Source of the DNA: Owenia fusiformis
Taxonomy: Eukaryota > Annelida > Polychaeta > Sabellida > Oweniidae
Assembly: GCA_903813345.2 (NCBI GenBank)
Contig: CAIIXF020000002.1
Coordinates: 3,200,001-3,264,000, forward strand
Direction of reading: 5' to 3'
Length of the DNA stretch: 64,000 bases
The position numbers were made by a program, and so were the translations under genes. The notes beneath the pieces are model-generated. The model had not been told where the DNA came from, ran no database searches, and saw only the letters and a program-made list of their open reading frames with translations. This document shows, one piece after another, positions 26,801-37,789 of this stretch (position 1 is its first letter; each line of letters opens with the position of its first letter).

Positions 26801-29800
26801 GGACTGGAAAAATACCAAGGGACTATTAGAAAGCCTTTAAAATGAACATACAGAACTACCTACTATAACATCCAGATAAATCTTACTTACATTTAGCATG
26901 TGAGTAGAGGATATGCATCTCCCCTGTTCTCCCTTTTCAAATGCTGCTTTGAATGCATTTGCCAAATCCCTGGCATACGATAAATCATCCTCAATTATTA
27001 CATGAACATTGGGCCAACCAAGACTCGTGAATAATGCTGCAAACGCAGGCCCCTGCGAGAACATAATATAAATAAATGATGATGTGCAGGACCCTTAGAT
27101 AAAAGCACGCATTTACATTTTTCATAAGAGGGGAATAATCCGAGGGCTCGAAGACAGTCTATAATACCAGAAAAACGGCAACCCCACGGAGTAGCAAATC
27201 CCACTTAACAAAACATATTTAATTTATTTCAATTATTATTTATTTAATTAATTTGATAATTAGTGGTCATCTTGAATTTCCTTCTTGAGCAGAGCTTGTT
27301 TTTCCCTAAGCATCAACATATAAAAAAAGCCATATCCGTCAATTATATTCGTCAATTAGCATTTGGGTTATCAAAGATTACATTCCTTTTTTACAAAATA
27401 TGGCAGCCATTTTGAAATTCAGCCACCATTTTAAAAATATGATAAGGCCTCGAAGCCCCTCCTTAAATGGTGGTTGCATCTACCATTGGGTCTACATCTA
27501 CCATTGGGTCTAATCATTTTTAAAATCCTAGTCAATTTGTGATAAAGAAATGTAACAAATCTAGATGTATGACATGTCCAATACTCAATACTTCAAAAAT
27601 ATTTAAATCATCGTTCAATGGAAATTAATATCCCATTGAGTCTGTTGTAGATTTGACATGTTCTACCATAAATGTCATTTATCTGGTAACTTGTAAAAGG
27701 TGTAGTTTTCAGTATGTGGGTAAAACGGAAGACCCTCTTCATGTCCGTATGAATGTTCACATGGCTAACATTCGTAACAGAAATAAATTAGTCGGTGAAC
27801 ATTTGAATGGGAATGGACATTTCCAATCTGATTTTTCTGTCCAAATAATCGACAAAATCTTTCCAATTCAAGGTGAAACCGAATAAGTCTATACACTATT
27901 TGAGGACTAAATTTTTTCTTGTCCCTTTCGAGACTACATGAAATACTTGAAAATTCTAAAAAAGCCTTTTCAGAAAACAAAATTCCTCAAAAATTGCATT
28001 GTATTATTGTTGACCTGGGAACTAGAAAGCTATATCTTCCAACTTTTACATCCAAAGAAACTAAACCTAAAAGGTTTATTAAAATATTTTTTCATAATAA
28101 AGGTATTGAACATATTAACTTATCCAGAGTGTTACATGACAAGAATGTAACTAGTAAGATACCTGCTTATTTTGAATATCAAGAGGTACCATCAATATCA
28201 TATAAATACACTGATACAATCGCTAGGAAAATCTTTAATTACAACAAAACTGTATCAGATTTTGACCACACTGACTTTGATGAAATGACTTGTTATTGTG
28301 AAGATTCCCACTTTAAGTATGAGCCCCATAATCATGTCATAACAGGTAACTTAGACATAATATCTGATAGTAAACTTAGAAATTTAATCAAGAAAGGCCC
28401 TAAATTTCGTGAATCCAATCCAATTTTATGGCGTTATGATAAAAAAATTATTTTTGAAGCAGTTGAAAAATATGCTCAAGGGTTGAAAAAAGAGCATGCT
28501 GATATTTCTGCATTAGATGAACGGGTATTTGAAATTAAGGATATCGTAAATAGAAGAATTATAAAACTTAAAAGTCAAAATACTGAAAGTCCAGTAAAGT
28601 TTTAGATGATCCAAAAGTTATTGAATATTTGGAAGAATTCCATAAAAAGTTTGTATTGGTCCCTGCAGATAAAGCTGCTAATAATGTAATAGTGATTAAA
28701 GTAGATTTGTTCAAGAAAGAATTTACAAGATGGCAGATGAATTTCAAAATGACCACCATTTTTTATTTAAAAAAACGTAATCTTTGGTAACTCAAATACA
28801 AGTGGACAGATTTGGTTCAAATTTTATATGCTGTTGCCTAGGAATGAATAAAGAAGCTACGCTAAAGAAGAGATTTTTAGAATGACTTAAAGATTTTTCC
28901 TTGCATATATAGACCAAAAAGTCGGATTTTAATTTAGCACATTTTTGGCTCTGTAGCACAATTTTAATTTTTGTGATAAGACCAGTTTTCCTATATATCT
29001 ATCATCTCTGAGGCTCTGGGGTTTCCCTCCTCTTCTTCTTCATCATCTACGCCAATAGTTTTTTGGTATAGCATCGAAGCATGCTATTTTACTCAGATTA
29101 TCAAGTTAATAATTGGGGTCGCCCATTGGTCCAAAACTCAATCATCCGAATTCGGTTGGTTCAAATCTCGATGGTCCGAATCCTAATGATCCGGATCCAA
29201 TTGGTCCAAATCCCATTGGGTCGAATCCTAATCGTCCGAATCCAATTCGTCAGAATCTCTTTTTTCTGAATCCCATTCGTCCGAAACCCTATGATCTGAA
29301 CATTGTAATCAATAGCACTGCCACGAAGTATGATTAATTTATAGCCGTCCAGTTAAATTACCCACCAACAAAATATGTCAGATAAAGAATAAGGCCCCAG
29401 CCTAGGTTTAACGTTGCTGAAGCATCTGTCTGTCTGTCCTGACATCTCCTCCTACACCGTTTGACCTTAGGCCCTCATACTTTGTCAACATACTAAGTGG
29501 GTCGGTGGGCATTCTACGAAGGTCTGAGGTCAATGTCATTCCAAGGTAAAAGGTTAATATTTATGTATTTGGCTTTTTATGATATTTGGACTGTCCTGTG
29601 ACCCTTGACGACCAATGATAAGGTGTCTGAGGTCAAGGTTAACTTTATGGGTCAAAGTCATTCCAAGGTCAAAGGCCAATGTCTTGGTATTCGGTGTTTT
29701 AATGAATTTGGGAGCTGTTGTGACCCTTGGCGACCCATGATTAGGTGACCTGTCAAAGGTCAATATCTAGGTATTTGGTGATTTAAGGACCAATGAGATT

Positions 29801-30490
29801 CAGACCATTGGTATTTGAATCAGAATTCACTCTGTATAATATTTCTTGTATTACTGCATAGTTCTTGTTCTACTGCAACCGATGGCCTTACAATGTATAT
29901 ATCTAGCCACTATTTAACAATGCAGATCATTGAATGAATAACTCAAATATATTCTCACCTGTCTACTGTCCGATGGTACAGTTCTGACAACATATGGGAA
30001 CCTAGTTCTGTCACTTAATTGAGGGCTTGTAGCAAATGGAGCCACTAAAACTGTCTTTACGGTCTTCAAATATTCTGCAACTTTCATAGTTCTATCACTG
30101 GTTTCAGATCCAACAAATCCAACAACCCTATCTGGGTCAATACGGGCACCAGTTGAATCACTGACCAACAGAACACCTTCGTAAAAGTCTTTAGTAATTT
30201 GCAATCCATGTTCTGCTGATGAACAGTCATCCAAGAAAATTGCTCCGATTCTGACACCTACCAACTGACCGTGATTCCTATATACATATTCAAGACCAAG
30301 GTCAACAGCTTCCATATACTGGAAAGGATATAATCTCATATCTTTGCAACCATTCTCTGTTAGACCAAACATTACCAAGATGTACAAATCACCATCTATG
30401 ACAACGTGGGAAGGATTAGGTGGAGTGTCAGCAAAGGTCAAGGCCAAAATAGCCAATACTTTCATGAGAGCGTACATCATTATCATTTTC
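14897..30490 (-). CDS. Class C GPCR-like (mGluR-like) ectodomain, apparently without a membrane domain
   Basis: Eight exons read 30490-29959 (ATG 30486), 27052-26891, 18711-18558, 18320-18179, 17901-17609, 17407-17325, 16453-16345 and 15063-14897 (TGA). All have GT/AG borders and every phase matches; the sum is 545 codons plus stop. Residues 1-25 are a signal peptide (core MKVLAILALTF). A Venus-flytrap ligand-binding domain follows, with IGAIFLDDC, FPYVVRTVPSDSRQ, GWPNVHVIIEDDLSYA and LVFIGTEGWGR, matching metabotropic glutamate receptor landmarks; the family's GSDGW Asp is Glu here. The last two exons form a cysteine-rich domain (LPQSECSK, KCWGC, KCDACVPDGEEFKC). Seven-helix exons should follow but none was found, so a secreted or decoy ectodomain is inferred. 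An acceptor at 30491 implies an upstream 5' UTR exon. Confidence 0.82.
15721..16270. repeat. AT-rich repeat with inverted ends in the last intron
   Basis: ATGATTTGGTGAGCT near 15780 recurs inverted as AGCTCACCAAATCAT near 16235. The interior 15970-16160 resembles 60780-60960 (TATAACTA-AATAT, ATTTTGTTCCAAC, ATTTCATTC), so a dispersed non-coding element is likely. Confidence 0.45.
16550..16960. repeat. ~120-bp degenerate tandem repeat, GGTCAAGGTCA type
   Basis: About three and a half units share GCTGCTGTGACCCTTGGCGA, ATGATTA and runs of AGGTCAAGGTCAA. A second cluster of the same unit lies at 29510-29800 in another intron of the same gene. Confidence 0.7.
17058..17309. mobile_element. 252-bp MITE with TA flanks
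   Basis: The left end CAGAGTTAGCCAAAACACCC and the right end (reverse) CAGGTTAGGCCAAAAACATC are imperfect inverted repeats continuing into CCTAGCCAATAG. TA dinucleotides flank both ends. No coding. Confidence 0.65.
19773..22284 (-). repeat. 3' LTR of the LARD-like element
   Basis: Direct repeat partner of 23895-26406 with a constant offset of 4122 bp and no internal shift. It lies immediately after the polypurine tract in minus-strand orientation. Confidence 0.88.
22288..22298 (-). promoter_or_regulatory. Polypurine tract of the LARD-like element
   Basis: Minus-strand AAAAGGGGGAG lies three bases before the 3' LTR. Just upstream is a GAGGACGAACAC motif like that at the pol end of many Gypsy elements, a remnant of the autonomous parent. 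Confidence 0.75.
23874..23891 (-). promoter_or_regulatory. Primer-binding site, tRNA-Leu(AAG) type
   Basis: On the minus strand, TGGTGGCAGCGGTGGGAT follows the LTR after three bases. It is complementary to an 18-base tRNA 3' end (ATCCCACCGCTGCCA plus CCA), which I recognise as that of animal tRNA-Leu(AAG). It would prime reverse transcription of the element. Confidence 0.8.
23895..26406 (-). repeat. 5' LTR of the LARD-like element
   Basis: 2512 bp, TG...CA bounded on either strand. It differs from the other LTR at, for example, 20853 versus 24975 (T/G) and 21069 versus 25191 (C/T). It contains a degenerate run of ACATGTGGGTGCA-like units at about 24830-24990. Confidence 0.88.
26413..26660 (-). 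pseudogene. LINE reverse-transcriptase fragment
   Basis: A minus-strand frame carries an RT palm-like SYADDN followed by about 20 residues, an in-frame stop, and WRFKVHPGK, the order seen after the catalytic YADD box in non-LTR RTs. Only this fragment remains. The LARD-like element inserted directly at its end, and minus-strand sequence left of 19772 may continue the LINE (no in-frame stop for about 35 codons), but I cannot assign a clade. Confidence 0.5.
27250..27450. repeat. Left inverted flank of the Penelope-like fragment
   Basis: Reverse-complemented, this segment aligns with about 28725-28900 over some 170 bp. Shared blocks are TGAATTTCAAAATG, TAATCTTTG(A/G)TAAC(C/T)CAAAT, ATATG(T/C)TG and GAATGAC-like ends. 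The copies are diverged. Confidence 0.55.
27536..27886 (+). pseudogene. Penelope-like element GIY-YIG endonuclease fragment
   Basis: The frame from 27536 reads a cysteine-rich lead (KKCNKSRCMTCPIL), an in-frame TAA near 27616, then the GIY-YIG region: VIYLVTCKRCSFQYVGKTED and LHVRMNVHMANI, with GEHLNGNGH. In Penelope-like retroelements this nicking domain normally lies at the C-terminus after the reverse transcriptase. The stop codon and the early end at GETE show it is dead. No RT precedes it. Confidence 0.78.
27905..28727 (+). pseudogene. Penelope-like element N-terminal region, RT missing
   Basis: An open frame to 28605 has the pre-RT signature of Penelope-like elements: IPAYFEYQEVPSISYKY, C-x-C-x-DS, NHVITGNLDIISDSKLR and KKGPKFRESN. 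After a one-base frame change near 28600 the next block reads VLDDPKVIEYL and FVLVPADKAANNV, which normally leads into the RT domain. It stops at about 28727, where the right inverted flank begins. The whole catalytic RT is absent. It lies 19 bp after a C-terminal endonuclease fragment in the same orientation, the order expected at a junction of two head-to-tail copies. Confidence 0.78.
28725..28900. repeat. Right inverted flank of the Penelope-like fragment
   Basis: Inverted, diverged copy of 27250-27450; it starts right where the Penelope-like coding similarity ends. Confidence 0.55.
29125..29305. repeat. 15-bp minisatellite, about 12 units
   Basis: Degenerate units of the form AATCC(T/C)AATxGTCCG run head to tail and read as a repeated Asn-Pro-Ile/Asn-x-Pro pattern. 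The frame has no other gene context and lies in the first intron of the receptor gene, so translation is unlikely. Confidence 0.75.
29510..29800. repeat. Second cluster of the ~120-bp GGTCAAGGTCA repeat
   Basis: About three units with GTGACCCTTGGCGACCCATG, ATTAGGTG and AAGGTCAA tracts, matching the cluster at 16550-16960. Confidence 0.68.
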
Positions 30491-33400
30491 CTATTAGAGA
30501 AATAAAAATAAGATTACTATTAACATGTGGTAAATATAAAAGCTGTAATTAGGTACATACATCTCAATATACATTTATGATGTTTCAATAAGATATCTAC
30601 CGATTCATAGCAATGGTGCATTTTGGAAGTGTAAATATCATGTCTTTCATTTAAATGTTTATTTCTTATTCACACTCAACGTACTGCTAAATGAAGCAAA
30701 ACCAATATCACTCTACTATACCTTGCATTTGGCTTTCATGAGCAACCCATTTGGCTTATTAGTAATGATTATATATTTGTTTTTATTTGTCTGTTCCTTA
30801 TTAATGGTTTATCGGTTGAAAGTTACATGTTGATAAGGTACTTTCAAAAATATACTAAACAATCCAATGGGCTTCAGGACTGTCAATAGATGGCATAAAA
30901 TTCAGTAGGTTTAATAGCATACTTTAACATGTAAAAAATGTTCCAAAAATCCCCAAATTAAATGTTATTGAAAATATCCAAAACTTCTAATTTTGAATCT
31001 TAAAACATGTTTGTAAATAATGATGAAGGAAAATATGATATTTATTTGATATATAGAGAGAATTTGAAGTTTCAAAACAGCAATATTTACACATAAACCA
31101 ATGGGCCAGTTATGGAGGACAACCTAGTAGTTAACTGCCATCTATACGAGTCCTGGCTCCCATTAGACAAACAAAGTATCTTATGCATTTCTAGGTATTA
31201 GGTATCGTAGTGTCAAAGAATAGGCAAAATAAGCTTTCCAATTATGTGCTGAATGTGTGACTAGCTATTCTAGATTATTTCAAAAACTACTTTTATATGT
31301 AGTGCTGCCAATTTGCAACAAATATTTTGTCATCTTTTATTACAGTTTGATGTACTACACTTAAACCTCAGTTTTTTGCCGCTTGGACCAAGGTGGATTT
31401 CTCCCTACCAACCACACCATGTAGGGTTATTTTTTCAATTTTTCTTGCATAATTAAAATTCAACGTTTGAGGTATCTTAACGAGTGGCAATTTTTGTTAT
31501 TAGGATTCGAATCTGCAATCAGAATTAAAACATCAGATACAGATTGGAATAAAATGAAATAACTGATAGCCTAATAATGAAGAGGACATCTTAATCTAAC
31601 TTAATTCAACATTTGGACATTCAACTGACAAGGGCAAATCTATGTTTCTTTATTTTTGCAGTCACTTCACTTCAATAGTTTACTTTGGAACTTAGCATAC
31701 AGATAGCGAAGAATATGGTGAGAGTGCCTTTTTCCGTCAGTAGGTATTTTGACCCAGTTTTGGGATGTCCGTGTCAAGTTAACGATATTAGTATAAATTT
31801 TATAAGGATTCTGAATCTAAAATTAGAATTGAAATCCGACTTCCGGTTCAGCGTCTTTGACTTAATGAAATTTCAAAAAAATAATTCGTGATATAATGGC
31901 ACGGCTGATGGGATATTTCAAAAAATCGAATGCTGTATGGTCCAGGCGGCTAATTAAACAATCCTATGTCTCAGTCCCCCAATGTATCATTTAATTCTTT
32001 CATCGAGGTAATTAGAAAATACAGAATGACATGTCTAGTGATGTGCTGTGTGCATGGATAGTCATTTTAAAAAGTAATAATCATTTCAAAAACTATATTT
32101 ATTCCATAGTAAGCATGATATTCATAGGATAACATGTCAAAATAAAAACTGTATTTTTGTAATCAGTGGTATAATATGATATTTTTGACAAATTTTCACT
32201 TAACCATAGCATACGGTGTTTTAGCCATGACATACGGCACCGTGTGCTATGAATTATGTTTTTTGCTACTTCAGACTCAAAACGAGGCTAGGTGTCAACA
32301 TCGCCAGATCCGGTTTGGAAAATTTGAATTAAATCACTAAATTTCCGACGATTTTGATGGTGACTTTAACTATGGAATAAAAAGAACATCCTATGATTTA
32401 CTCGTAATATGATTTTAATCAACTCATGGATATTGATATCTGCACTCTCTCGCTACGCTCGCTCGTGCAGTTATCATATCCATTCGTGGATAAAAATCAT
32501 ATCACTCATAAATCATAGGATATCCTCTATATACTCGTAATACTGGCAGTCCTCATAAAATATTTTGTCATCTATTATTACAGTTCTATGTCCCCGAAGG
32601 TTTATATAAAGCCTTTTGTATAAAAAATAGATTAGACACTTAGACATGCTCCATATACAATTAAGCTATTCAATAGTTTCCAGCATACTTTCACAATTCT
32701 CCTGACACTGATCAGCTTTACCTGTTTTTCCTGTAAAATATAAATTGCTGACCTGTCTTGCGTTCCCGACCTATTTAAGTCCTTTTGAAAAAACCTCTCG
32801 ATATGATTATCCTCCTCTAGATGTATAATAATCTACCCAGGATGTACATATTGACATACACAGGATGGGCCAAAAAATGTGAACTTTTTCATCATGCATA
32901 ATTTTCGATAGACTCACTTTGAAATTGTTCCTGAAATGGGATAAATGAATCTTCAGGGGTTTTGGATAAGAAATACAGATATCAAGGTTATGATGAATGT
33001 AACACAAAAGTACCATACATATTTCAGCTTGTAAGAGAGACATACAGGTTAAGGTGTTCATTGTAATCTCAAAGTCAAAAATGGAATATTTGAAATATCA
33101 TATGAAATCCTATTATATGAGAGGTTATCATTCTATGCTGCACGTTTGTGAAATTTTCATTAGAATATATTGAAAATAAAGAAATTAGAGAGATATTATG
33201 AGAACTTTATGATAACCCCTCATACACTATGCCAAATGAGTAAAATGAAAGAAAAAGATTCAGCATCAAGAAAATAAGTGACTGGAGAAATCTGTATAAG
33301 GAAGACTATTCTGAGATAATATTGGTGGCAAGGAAGATACGTAACGCGCTAGATTAAGCCTACAAATGATAGAACTTGTTATTTATATTTATAAATAGTA

Positions 33401-34666
33401 GAGTTATATTCATCAAACATTACCTATAAATCATATAAGCCATATATAATTGATTGCCGCATCCCTTGCAAAATTGACTTGTGTTGGATTTCAAGCCTAT
33501 TTAAACGAAGGTCTCAGACTGGAAAATATTTTTGATGAGTGATTGTATGTGTGTGGTATGCATGATTGAATGAATGTCGTGTGAGTGGAATGGGTCTGTG
33601 TGTCGAATTTGGTATTCTTTGTATTTCTATTTCATTTGTAAAAACGGCTTACAGCAAATCACTTGTATCCTTGTATCCTTGTGTAGTGAAAATGTATATT
33701 GAGAAAAAAAAAAAAAAAAAAAATTGATACTAAAATCCATGTGTTTGTAAAAAAATAAACTACAAAATGTATGTTTTCAGGACCACCCAGTAGAATATTA
33801 AATAATAGGACTAGTAGTATGCAATGATATTTTATTGACATTGTAATATTTTAGTCATGTTTGTTTCTATGCTTCATCTACTTTTAGACAGATGAATTGC
33901 AAATGAATTAATTCAACTATCATGTATGTCAATGGGTTATCAAATGAGTAATAATGAAGTGTCAAGCATTCTGCACTTCCAGAAAAAAATTATCATTGAT
34001 TTTGCAACATTAGACAACCCAAAATCTGACCTGATATTATCTCCAAGCGATCATTCCGTGCTTTCACCAAAATTCAAGATGGCCACCAAAAATTTATATG
34101 GTGATATCCTGATAAAAAATCAAGAGTTTTGAAGACAATAATATCAGGTACTGTCCATTTGTCAGACTGTTTTTTAAACAAGAAAAACTAGAAAAACGAG
34201 TTATTCAAAACAACAACCATAAAAATCTTGAGTAGACAAATTCGTACAGTCAATTAAGGAACTGTATCTGGATCCTTAAAAATTGAGTCAAATTTGTATC
34301 TAGGTGAATTGTGTCTCGGATGATGGGAAATTGGGTCAACCTTTTTTATCAAGAACTAGGTCAAATCTTGAGTTTTCACTATTTGACCTGTTTCCTCGAT
34401 TGTCCTTTAGTATTTTCTTGGTCTTTTTCATCTTGTTCATTGTCAACAAAACAAAGCTAATTCCGAAAGGCAAGTCGGGTTTTTATTTCTCTTACCGTGT
34501 TTGAGATATCAGTGTCCAAATAGAAGGTCATCAAAAAAGTTCTCCAAATTTGAAAATTCAAATCCATCTTGTATGTTCTGAAAATGCTCCATTGTAATAG
34601 AGATTAACTGAAGAATTGTGATGAGAGTTTTATGGGTAATTGTTATACAATGAATTCATAACAATG
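30491..34666. other. Intergenic region without supported genes
   Basis: No coding exon could be supported in these 4.2 kb. It contains a 134-bp hairpin at 32388-32521 and an A-run near 33704-33723. The 5' UTR exon and promoter of the minus-strand receptor gene should lie here, but I cannot place them. Confidence 0.4.
32388..32521. repeat. 134-bp hairpin
   Basis: Arms ATCCTATGATTTACTCGTAA and (right) CACTCATAAATCATAGGAT are inverted. The inner part pairs TGGATATTGATATCTGCAC with GTGCAGTTATCATATCCA around a CTCGCTACGCTCGCTCG core. It is a foldback MITE by structure. Confidence 0.65.
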
Positions 34667-34670
34667 CTTG

Positions 34671-35416
34671 TGTTGAGAACAGTATTTCACAATGCTGACA
34701 GCCCAAGATTTATTAGGTACATCCTGAGGTCAGTTCTGTTTATAAACATGCTCCTGATATGACTGGATCTAAATATGTAAATCAGCTTTCCTGTAATCAA
34801 TTATAGCCAGGTGCATGACGAAGGTCCAACGTTTGTCTGTTCTTGCATTATCCTGACAATGACATCATTTCTATCTTTAGAACTCTATGTAATAAGTAAC
34901 CAATCAGAGTCAATGATGAGATGCGTTTTGTTAACGTTTCAAATGGTATATAAGTTGTGAATGAATGTAAGATCAGGGTGAAGAAAATGATAGGGGAAAG
35001 ATGGTGGGAAGATAGTGGAAAAGAATCTGAAAACTTACAATCGTCATGATGTCGGAAAATAAGTCAAGGAGCCGAGGAAAGGAAATGGAGAAAACTAGGT
35101 AAACGAGGATGCCAAATTTAACATTGGTCTGACAGAGTAAACGAAAGTGAAATGGTTTAACGTACATATTATTGTTCACATGTTCACAGTTGATTAAAGG
35201 TTACACATTAATAAAGTAATTGTATTATGTAACTTACATTCGTTATTCATATTTGCGAGTACGGTAAGACTAGACGATCTAAATATCTCTCACAGCCAAG
35301 CATTTTCATGTCACAGCCAAGCATTTTCATGTCACAGCCAAGCATTTCGTATTATACAGCCAAACAATTTAAACATTAAATTAATCATTATTAGGTGGCA
35401 AAAACCACGTATAACA
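34671..35416 (+). repeat. 5' LTR of the Gypsy element
   Basis: 746 bp. It contains a TATATAA box at 34947-34953, an AATAAA polyadenylation signal at 35210-35215 and three head-to-tail copies of a 21-bp CACAGCCAAGCATTTTCATGT unit at about 35292-35347. Internal sequence right after it (TGGTGCAGCTGCC from 35419) is the likely primer-binding site; I did not identify the tRNA. Confidence 0.9.
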
Positions 35417-35519
35417 CTTGGTGCAGCTGCCTTGTTTTCTAGTCTTATCAAGAAAGCAATTTGAATAGAAAATAATAAGTGAACAAAACAAGTCAAAAGA
35501 AAAGAAATCAAATAAAACC

Positions 35520-36758
35520 ATGGCTCAAGTAGAACAAAATCGAGAAGAAAATCAAATGGAACAGGAGCGACAAAATGGAGAGATTCAACAACCGAAATCG
35601 CCAGAACAAGCAGACATTCCCTCATATACAGATGACATACATCGACATGTCAAAAGAGTGGAGAACATTGCTGATGGTCGTCTACAATCCGGGAACAAGG
35701 GCCAGCTCATAAAACCACCTGTCTTCAACAACGCAAGTTCAGTAAGTAACCCAACATCTTGGATAGATAAATATGATATATATGCACAATTTTCTAAGTG
35801 GCAAGATTCAGAAAAATGTACATTCCTCAAAATATTTCTTGGTTCTAACGCAGAGGTATGGTATGATGATTTACCAGTTGATGTCAGTAGCAATTGGAAA
35901 TCGTTGAAATCAGCATTTATTGACAAATTTGCCAATCAAACACCTCGTTGGGCTAGTGAGGAAGCTCTTTTAGACCGTTTTCAACAGGTTAATGAAAACG
36001 TTGAAGATTACATTAATGACATAAACATGCAATGCTCAAAATTAGAAATTACGCCAAATGAAAAGTTGAGAATTTTTGTCAGGGGATTAAAATCAAATAT
36101 CAAAAAGTTTGTTGTTGCCAGAAATCCAAACAGTATGCAATTAGCTGAACAGTACGCAATATTAGGAGAATTAGTAGATAATATCAAACCAGTTACACAA
36201 AAATTATCAAGTGAAAATGCAATGGTTAATGAATCTAAACTGCTTGAAATAATTCAACAACAACAATCAGTGCTGGCATCGCTCTCAACTGAGGTTAGCA
36301 TTTTAAAACAAAATATCAACAAACCTGAATCAAGAATTGCATACACATCTAACGATGACCAGTTGTCAGGTTTTGCTGTGTATTGCCAATGTAACAGAGG
36401 TTGTCATTCTCGTCCTGCTGTTATATATCCAAAAGTTTCAATGTCAACTAATGCAAAAGATGTATTTTACAATGATCAGAGTCACAGTGCTTTAAGTTGT
36501 AATTCAACTTTGAAAGTTCAAACTAGGTCTGCAGGAAGAAACAGCTGGCAAGAAGGTCATAATCATTCCTCAAATCATCACAACATTCAAAACCAGGGAT
36601 CAAAAGGTCACTTTAAATACAGACGAGGTCATGTCTCAAATGGTGTATACAGTAGGTTGGCACTGGCAGGACAGCATAAGAATCAAAACATACAAACACA
36701 AAATAAACAAATTAAGAAGCCAATACATATTTCCACATGCGCTCCTATTTTGACATAA
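35520..36758 (+). CDS. gag: Gypsy Gag protein, truncated by an insertion
   Basis: 412 residues from ATG 35520. The N-terminus is polar. A central retrotransposon-gag (capsid) domain spans about residues 60-220 (TSWIDKYDIYAQFSKW, YDDLPVDVSSNWKSLKSAF, EDYINDINMQCSKL, IFVRGLKSNIKK). A Gln-rich coiled-coil-like segment (IIQQQQSVLASLSTEV) follows, then a basic Asn/His/Gln-rich tail. No CCHC zinc knuckle is present; only a short CQCNRGC. The TAA at 36756-36758 belongs to the inserted element. The interrupted frame resumes at 41446, so this Gag was originally fused to Pol. Confidence 0.88.
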   Translation: MAQVEQNREENQMEQERQNGEIQQPKSPEQADIPSYTDDIHRHVKRVENIADGRLQSGNKGQLIKPPVFNNASSVSNPTSWIDKYDIYAQFSKWQDSEKCTFLKIFLGSNAEVWYDDLPVDVSSNWKSLKSAFIDKFANQTPRWASEEALLDRFQQVNENVEDYINDINMQCSKLEITPNEKLRIFVRGLKSNIKKFVVARNPNSMQLAEQYAILGELVDNIKPVTQKLSSENAMVNESKLLEIIQQQQSVLASLSTEVSILKQNINKPESRIAYTSNDDQLSGFAVYCQCNRGCHSRPAVIYPKVSMSTNAKDVFYNDQSHSALSCNSTLKVQTRSAGRNSWQEGHNHSSNHHNIQNQGSKGHFKYRRGHVSNGVYSRLALAGQHKNQNIQTQNKQIKKPIHISTCAPILT

Positions 36759-36769
36759 AGGTGCAGGAA

Positions 36770-37545
36770 TGGCTATATCGTCGTATAGCGATATATATCG
36801 TCTCTCAGAAGATATATTCGTGGAACTATCTCTTCCCATCCTCAAATCAAAATATATCCGATATATATCTCTGGGGTAGGATATATATCGAATATATCGT
36901 GTATATCGTGTATATCGTCATCCATAAATATAAGAACTTTTTAACAAACCTCTGTATTGAAGATATATATCTGATATATATCTTGAAGACAGGATATATA
37001 TCGATTATAGCGTATATATCGTGTGTGTATCGCTCTATATCTAGGAAAGAGGATATATATCGTGTATATCGTTATCATGTGTATATCGCTCTATATCTTG
37101 GGAAGAGGATATATATCGAATATATCGTGTATATTGTCATCCATAAATATAAGAACTTTTTAATAAACCTCTGTATTGAAGATATATATCCGATATATAT
37201 CTTGAAGACAGGATATATATAGATTTTAGCGTATATATCGCGTGTGTATCGCTCTATATCTAGGAAAGAGGATATATATCGAATATATCGTGTATATCGT
37301 GCTTGATAAATATGGTATTCGATATATATCCTGTCTTCAAGATATATATCGGATATATATTCCCAGTTTACAATTTTGTTAAATCAGTTCTTATATTTTT
37401 CAAACATGATATACATGATATATTCGATATATATCCTCTTTCCAAGATATAGAGTGATATACACACCATATTTACGATATATTCGATATATATCCTCTTT
37501 TCAAGATATTCAGGATTAGAGGGATGATATCAGGGATGATATTGA
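36770..37545. repeat. ATATATCG satellite, left block with internal inversion
   Basis: Units built from GGATATATATCGAATATATC, GTGTATATCG and CTTGAAGACAGG run forward to about 37310. From about 37316 the same motifs appear inverted (CCTGTCTTCAAG, CGATATATATCCTC), so the block is itself a large imperfect palindrome. Confidence 0.8.
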
Positions 37546-37789
37546 TACCGGGTATATTACAATTTTTACGTTTTCCAAAAAAATCATTTTCAAAATTTTT
37601 CAGTTTTTCACAAATTTTCATATTTTCAAAATTTTCATTTTTTCCAAATTTTTCATTTTTTCCAAAAAATCGTGTATATCTTCGTTATGTATCTTGATAT
37701 CAAGACAAATATCAAGTTGGTATCTTTTTTTCACAAATTAGATTTATTTCCAAAAATTTATTTTTTTCCAAAAATGAGTTTGTAAATGA

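Noticed and set aside
29113-29337. Pro/Asn-rich frame resembling a repeat protein
   Set aside because: It is a 15-bp minisatellite read in one frame, in an intron of a minus-strand gene.
33704-33723. Poly(A) run considered as a retroposon tail
   Set aside because: No upstream retroposed coding sequence or target duplication could be recognised.
36737-37222. 161-codon Tyr/Ile-rich frame, and a similar one at 40115-40408 on the minus strand
   Set aside because: Translation of ATATATCG satellite; composition is dictated by the repeat.
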